NCBI GenBank assembly: GCA_907164885.2 | Contig: OU015500.1 | Coordinates: 47,083,146 to 47,147,145, forward strand | Source: Dolomedes plantarius | Taxonomy: Eukaryota; Arthropoda; Arachnida; Araneae; Dolomedidae | Direction: 5' to 3' | Length of the DNA stretch: 64,000 nt | Shown here: piece after piece, positions 40,701 through 48,400 of the stretch | Numbering within the stretch: the first letter of the stretch is position 1 | Layout of the letters: each line of letters starts with the position of its first letter | Program-made: the position numbers and the translations under genes | Notes under the pieces: generated by a model | Databases searched by the model: none | What the model saw: the letters and a program-made list of their open reading frames with translations, nothing else | Told to the model about the DNA's origin: nothing

Positions 40701-42394
40701 TTATTATTTAGCCTCAGTACAGACTCTGAAGGATCGATGAAAATTATCTATTAAAATACTTAAAATAGATTTTTAATACTAAATTTAGGTAATGTTTGAA
40801 ATAATAAAAGAGGCTCATTGCAAATATATGGAACATACAAAAAATTTGCTTTTTTTACTCAAAATTTTCCTAACCTTTTTGTTCTCCTAACAAAAGGAAA
40901 AATACAAAAGAAAAACTATCAATAACAACAAAGTAAACACAAGAAAACAAAATGGGTTTCTAGTCTTTCGTAGCATGGACAAAATCCCCACCAGAATTTT
41001 TAAAAAGAAAAAAAAAATTATTTTCTTGAGATTCTTTTTAAATTTTTAAATCTATAAAATATAATTAAAGGCATACAAGGTGCACCTAACAATTAATACT
41101 ACTAAGTTGAAGAAAACGTTTTCAAAGAATTTTAAACTGACAAAATGTGTTCATAAGGTTAGAAGAAGAGTATTAATGCAAATAGAAGAATTCAAATAGA
41201 AGAATGCAAATAGAACATTAGAAGAATTCATAAACATTTTACCTCACTGCCAAAAGCATCTCCTTCAACCTCATTTAGTTCAGAGACCATTGTTGTTCAT
41301 TTACAATTTCTGAGTTATTTTTTATAAATGGCAAACAAAAATTAATTTTATGGAGAAAAATAAAAGCAAGTCTAAACATAAGCTGTTATATAAATTCCAT
41401 TACTGCATCACTTTTTACAACAGAAAAAAAAAAATTATATAAACAATTACACGTCTGCCTTGCAATGTAATGCTCCTCTGTATCTTTTATTAATACAGTG
41501 GAATATTTTAAAATGTCCTCTTACCTCCAAGAAAATCATTTTGAACTAATGTCCGATACCTCTCATAGCATGTTTTACGATCTTCTTCCTCATATGATAC
41601 CCTAGATGAAGTTAAAAACTTATTTACTCTGTTCTTTGGTAAACTCAAAGAAATTAATCAATATTTTAAAGATCCTTGATATTTAAAAAATAAATGCTAA
41701 AACTTTTAAGAAAGGATGACTTTTGTTCATTCTACAAGTAATACACAACAGGGGAAAAAAAAACAAATAATTGCTTTGCACATTACTTACATGAAAATGA
41801 GCATTATAAACATTTAATGCATACAAAGAAAAGGGTGCAAACTGTAATCGACCAATTTCTTGCTCACATAAGAAAACCAAAGAAGTTATAGCTTACTTAG
41901 GAGTCTCTGTTGGAGGCTTATACTCAGGTATTAAATCAAGATGTGCACGTACATCAAATCTATCAATTAAGTTATCTGCATGACCTTGCCATGGCATCCT
42001 GAAAATAAATTTGACAGTGAACTTCAATCATTGCTATACATGAATGACTAATCATTCTTCAATTTGTACAGACATATCTATGTAAACAAAAATGTCATCT
42101 CACCCCATCCTACAAAAAAAACTGAGAAAGAATCTAAGGCGAAAAGTACTAGGTGTGATGAACTATTAATTAATTCAAATAATGCAGTTGGCCCTAAAAT
42201 TATATTGTAGTTGTTAAGAAGTCATTTCTTCCCAGGCTAAATAGTAGTCAAAACTCAAATTTTCTAGCATAGTGATGAAATTCTGAAGACAGTATGTTTC
42301 AGATAAGAAATCCTGAGAAAAGATCATTTAAAAAACAGTCAAACCTGATCGAATCTCACTGAAATTTTTAAAAATTACCCCCCCCCCCCCCCCC

Positions 42395-42426
<32 letters not shown>

Positions 42427-45400
42427 TAAAAAATTTAATTCAGTACATTTTTCTATAATTATAACAAAGTTTTATTTTCATCATAAATTACCCTTGAAAC
42501 ATGAATAAATAAGTTGAAATTTTTGTTTAGTCATATTTATACCTAATTCACAGCAAAATTGGCAAATACATAGCTGCCAACCTCCCAAGAAAAAAATAAG
42601 GAACACAGCGCGCAACAGAATCGAAAAGAAAAAAAAAGAGCAACAAGATGTTGTATAATATATTCTAACACAAGAATAGAACTGTAAAATATCGCTTTCA
42701 GACAATTCTTAGACAAATTCTGATGTTTCGGATCCTATAACTAAATCTTTATCATCCTTCTGATTATTAAATACACATTTCAATCTAGTTGTGACAGATA
42801 TTTTCCCAAATCTCACCAACAATTCAAAAAAATTCGATAACTCTCTTCTCATCTTGTGAATTTTCGGCTCTTCACTTAACATCACATTATATGTTTCATA
42901 AATGACAATCATATTTTTCACATAAAATGCTAAAGTATGATCAAGATTTGAGCTTAATGCAAGAAAAATTCTTTCTTACCACTGCAATATGCGTTTATTA
43001 TTATTATTGGTAGATGATGGTGACTCTGCAAGTGATTTTACTTTTTTTGCTGATTTTTGAGAAGCACATGAGGTTGGTTTTCACTGTTTTACAGAGTTGG
43101 GTGAAGCATTGGACATTAATTTAAATTTTTTTTACTGGTATTGGTGAAGCAAATGAGGTCGATTTTACTTTTTTGTATTAGTTTAGGTGAAGCACATGAT
43201 GTTGAATTTCTCTTTCTTTCTAATGTTGTAGAAGCTGCTTGCTGTCTAGGAAGTTTTTGAATAGTGTAAGCAAGGAGGGGAATCTCGAAAACGCGATGTA
43301 AGGGGAAAAAAGCGATGGTTCTGGGGAAGTAAAAATACGGGACATTTTTGCTTGAAAACGTATTTTCGTAACAAAGCTTAAAAAACTGAACGAATACGTT
43401 TTGTACGGAACACTTGGCACGTATGCAAATATAAACCCTTCTTCAGGTTTAATTTTTTTTTTTTCCAATCTGAACATTTTAGATGTTGTCCAAACTTCAT
43501 TGAATATCAAGTTGACTGTCACATTAATAATTGTATGGGTGTTATGTGGCAAACTCTTTAAAATTTTCTATTATAACCTACCATTTAATTCTCTGAGATT
43601 CCTGAACAAAGTACAATGTCTGCATCAGAAATTTGGATTTTTTTTAAAAATACTAAGACTTTTAAAAGTAACAGTAAAAAAAAATGAATTGAAAATGTTT
43701 AAGATGATTCTAAGCTACAAAACATCAGATATAAAAAATATGTGTTAGGAGTAAAGAATATTCTCTATATGCTGAGTTGCTTCATTCTCAATTTCCTTGC
43801 AATGGGCAAAGCAGGAAAAATATGTGATGTGTAATCACTAAATTTAAAGAACTTTCAAGTGTTATTCTAATATACTAGAACCTCCCAAATCAAGAATCGT
43901 TCAGGACACGGCAATTCCGGATTTGGGAATTTTCCAGATTTGAGAGGTTTTTCAATATCACTACAAAATTTTAGGAAAAAAAATAAACACACTTTAAAAA
44001 AACATGCAAAATGGTTTAATTATTAAATAAACCTAAATACATATAATTACAATATAATTTGAACATTTTAGTCAATAATGTCTGTTGCATTAGTTTCGGC
44101 TTATTAGAAATTATTTTTACTCGAATCCTATATACTGCCATAATTTTATGTTCCGAGATAAAATTCCGCTGTTCTTAGCCTAATATTGTTTTCTCTAATG
44201 ATTTTATAAAGTCTTCCGTTGACATTCTTTTGCTTTCGGTGCATTCTGAATCACTTTCACGATTGCTGTCATCATAACCTTTGTTATTTACCACACTATC
44301 AATAATTTCAGAATCGCTCAGAGAACCGACAAATGGCATATTTCATGTCTAAAACTTCCTGTAAGTCCGATTTATCCAAGTTAATGTTGCCTTTATTTGC
44401 CCATTCTACTAATTCCACTATTTCAGCTTATTTCCCAGACACTGGAAAGCCTTCAAAATTGCTGCTGTCACTTCCTTGAAAGAAAAGTGGGGGTTTTAAC
44501 TGATCATTTTGGTAGCGACATCTATCGGTAAAATGGAAAAGCAAAATTGGCCATTTATTAAAACATTCCGGATTTGGGAGGTTGTACTGTATCTTTTTTG
44601 ATTTTATGATACAAACATTCATGAGTTAATTTAATACCTTTTTTTATTATAACTATTTTTTATTACAATATAAAAAACTTTAAAAATAATTTTTAGCAGA
44701 AAGGTAGCTTTATGTATCTAGTCAAAGTAAAAATCAAATTGTAGTAGTTAAGCACTAATTTTATACCCTAAATTTTATCTTCATTAAAATGTTAGAGAAA
44801 AAAATTTAGACTTTAATGGACAACATAACCTTTGCCTTTTTCTTATAAGGAATTTCATAATATTCATTGTATTAAAGAGCAATATCACATGGTTAAATAA
44901 ATTTTGCTTTCATCATTAGACTTTCTTTAAAAATCACTGGAGCATAATAAATCTCAATAAAATATAAACGAATTGAATATCTTAAGGTTTGGGAGATTTA
45001 CAGTAATTTTGTGACTATAATATGCAATATTATTTCCTAAAATCCATGGCAGCATATTATCTGCACAGGATTATACCCCCACTTTCTTTCCATGCACCAT
45101 GTATCAAAAATGTCGCCATTTGATGATGTAATAACAGTATTTAACTTTCAGAGAGAAAACAAAGCCTATAACTAGATACCAAACATGCCCAGGGTAAAAA
45201 CAGTATACAATATAGATGCATCAACAGCAACAATTTTTTTTACTATTATTATTACTAAAGTGTCAAATAATACTCATGTGTACATCCCATGGAAGAGTAG
45301 AGCTAAGTGATTCTGCATGAACACTCCCTTCCCTCTGATCTTACAAATTATTGATCAAAACTGCAGATATGATTTGAACACCTAACAAAATACTCAGACA

Positions 45401-48400
45401 ACATCAAGAGTATATCACTTGATAGTGGACCAAAGAAGGGGGAGGTCCCTGTGAGCCTGAAAATACGTAGAAAAAAAATTTAAGGTACATTTTCTTTTAA
45501 CTCCCCCTCTAGGAAATGAATGTGTCTTGTTCAGAAATGGGATTCCCCATCCTTGAAAATGATTCTGCAAAGGTCAAATGATAACCAACCCCTGTTCATC
45601 AGTCTCTAATTAAATAGAAATTATCTGACTTTTTGGTTCCATCTGTAGTTATAAATTTTTAAAAAAAAAATTCTAAGCTTATTCTCAAAAATATAAACTT
45701 TAACAGACAGTCTGGAAATATACAGTGTGGATAATATGCAGCAATCTATAATCTAACAAGAAATCCAAAAGTTTTTTACGGTATAATCTTAAGATGACAG
45801 GCAAGAAATAATCTTTTAACAGATCAGAACACTGGTTTAAAAATCAAGAGGGCTGACAGCCAAAAATAATGTTGCAACAAGAGCAAAATAAGCATGTAAG
45901 TCATGGAAAACCTTTATGCAACATAATAGTTCATAGTGAAACTTATGTGTATTGAGATTTCCCTCCCACAAACCAATCACCAAAATTACTAATTTTGCAT
46001 AAATAAGGTGTTTTTTTTAGGTCAAACATTTGATGATAGCCTGTACTAAAATTAAGCCCATTTTATTCCAAATAAAAGTATAGAATTTCAATTCAATAGT
46101 AAGTTCTCTAAGGACCACAAAAGAAAATGCATTTCTTTTCAAAATTTTTATACAGGGTTTATTTTACACACAAATATCAATGATCAGTTGACAAAATTCA
46201 TGACCAGCAAACAACCTGGTTAAGACACTATACTCGGGACAAGCCTAACCTGACAGCACTAAATATACTACAACGAACAATTTACACCCGCAACACAAGT
46301 ATCTCTCCGCCACTACAAAATGCGAATTGCCATATTTGGCCTTTTATCGCCTATTGAGGATTGATTTTCCATAGGTTGCTTTCCTTCAAAGGGGGAGACA
46401 GAGTTTTGTTTTCACATCACAGTTTGAACTAATATTCTCATGTTAAAGTACCCGAACATAAATTTTTGAATTGTCTTATTTCCTATAAAAAATGTTTCTG
46501 GTTCATTTTATGATTTCAAATAGTATGTGGCTCTCATAGAAACCATGTATTCTGATAAATTACTTTGCCAATTTTTTTTCTGCCCTCCGAAATATGTGAA
46601 AAGGCAAGACGGGGGTCGGGGATTACTTACTCTTTCTAAGGGGTTACTTACTATCTACTTATTTCCCAAAGTAATGTGAGGGAGTTTCAGAAATCCTCAA
46701 AATTTAGAGTCATGTTTACTTTTATAAATACGGGATCATACAAAAATTTATTATTATACATGCAGATTTCTGAGTATTTGGGTTTTTGCAATTGTTAGTT
46801 TTTTCTTTCACTGTAGGAGATGCGATCTGTTTCGGTAATTTTGTTTTCATTTAAAATAATAAGTGTGGCCAGTTATATTAATAATTGATGCAAATATAGT
46901 TCGCTCTCTGTTTAACAACTTTCAAGGGAACGTGAAAAATCGTCTTTAAGTAGAGATCGTCCTTAAACAGAATTTGTGATTCCCATAACGTCGGAGGGGC
47001 CGGAACTGGAAAATATCGTCTTTAAATAGAGATTGTCGTTAAGAAGAGCATTGTTAAACAGAGAGCCAACTGTATAAAACAAATGGGCTTTCAGAAACCG
47101 ATGACAGCACGAAAAAATGATAAAAATTACACTACTTAAGTGTGGTTTTTAATTATAGATTTTTTTTATTGCATGTATTGTACAGAGTTGATTACTATCA
47201 GAGTTTCAGCAAATTCAGTTTTTGGATTCATGTCAGGCATTTCTTACATATCCTATTTTTTACAGAATTTTGTTTTTATTAGGTATATAAGTGGTTGGTT
47301 CAAGAAATGAGGGATTAAACATAAAACAATTATATATGACCTTAAGTTATGGGAAAAGTATTTAAGCCAGATTTAATTTACAGAACAAAAATATCTACAA
47401 ATAAATATTTCTAGATTTTTTTAATCAGCAAATTCAATTATCATTTGATCAAATTTTAATATCCTAGTATTTCAAGACTGTTTAGTCTCTACTGCGATAA
47501 TTTTCATCTCAGGTATGTTTTAATTAATTTTAATCTAAAAAAAACTTCTGCTCCCAGTCCCTATTTGGAAAGCCAGAAGCCCTATCATTCATAGCGAGGA
47601 ATTTTAGAATTTTTATGGGTTTCAAAAATATTAAGATGGAAGAATACTTCCATTTCTTCAACCAGCATATCAATTATACATCAGCATGTTTTATACACTT
47701 TGTTTGGTCGTTATTCTGAATAATTTTCACATCTGTTAACACAATTTTCTTTTAGACATTTTCAAAATTTTCCTAATCTAATAGGTCAAATCAGCTTAAA
47801 GCCGGTCCTGCCCTTTAAAGTGTTATGATTATTACACTAATGACCTCTTCTAATGAAAAATCACATGCATTTAATTTTTTCAACACTTTATACAATTTTC
47901 CAATTTTCTGCAATTTAACTAGGGGAATATTTCGTCAAACTCTAATTTCCTCCTCTGTGAAATATCTCCTGATAACTAGGTTTTTGTTAGCCATATTTTT
48001 GCCCACTTTAAAAATTAAATGAAAACGTGAAAGATGTTTTACTTATTTACAAGTTTATAACTTGAAAAATAGACATAAGAAATCAGCTTTAAAACATTTC
48101 AGATTATACAGCAAATCACAGCAGTTAATATTCCAATAGGTATAGTGTTGAAAATTTCCTTTCAATTGTTAACTGCAGATGTGTATTCCTCCCCACTTGT
48201 CTCTTGCAAACACTGCCTTTTCTTAGGGTAAACCATTACCCATCGGCAGAAAGAAACACCTGTTTGACTCTTCCTTGGGGCCAATACCATTATCTGGCGA
48301 AAGGTGGGGGATGTTTGGTGATAATCTCCTCCTCTCACATTGACCGTCATTTTTGACACCTTCCACCCCTCATGAAGAAGAAAGAAAAAAAAAGAGCTCC

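Noticed and set aside
42709..42921. 70-codon minus-strand frame as transposase
   Set aside because: No catalytic motif or recognised domain; not enough to name a class for the surrounding element.
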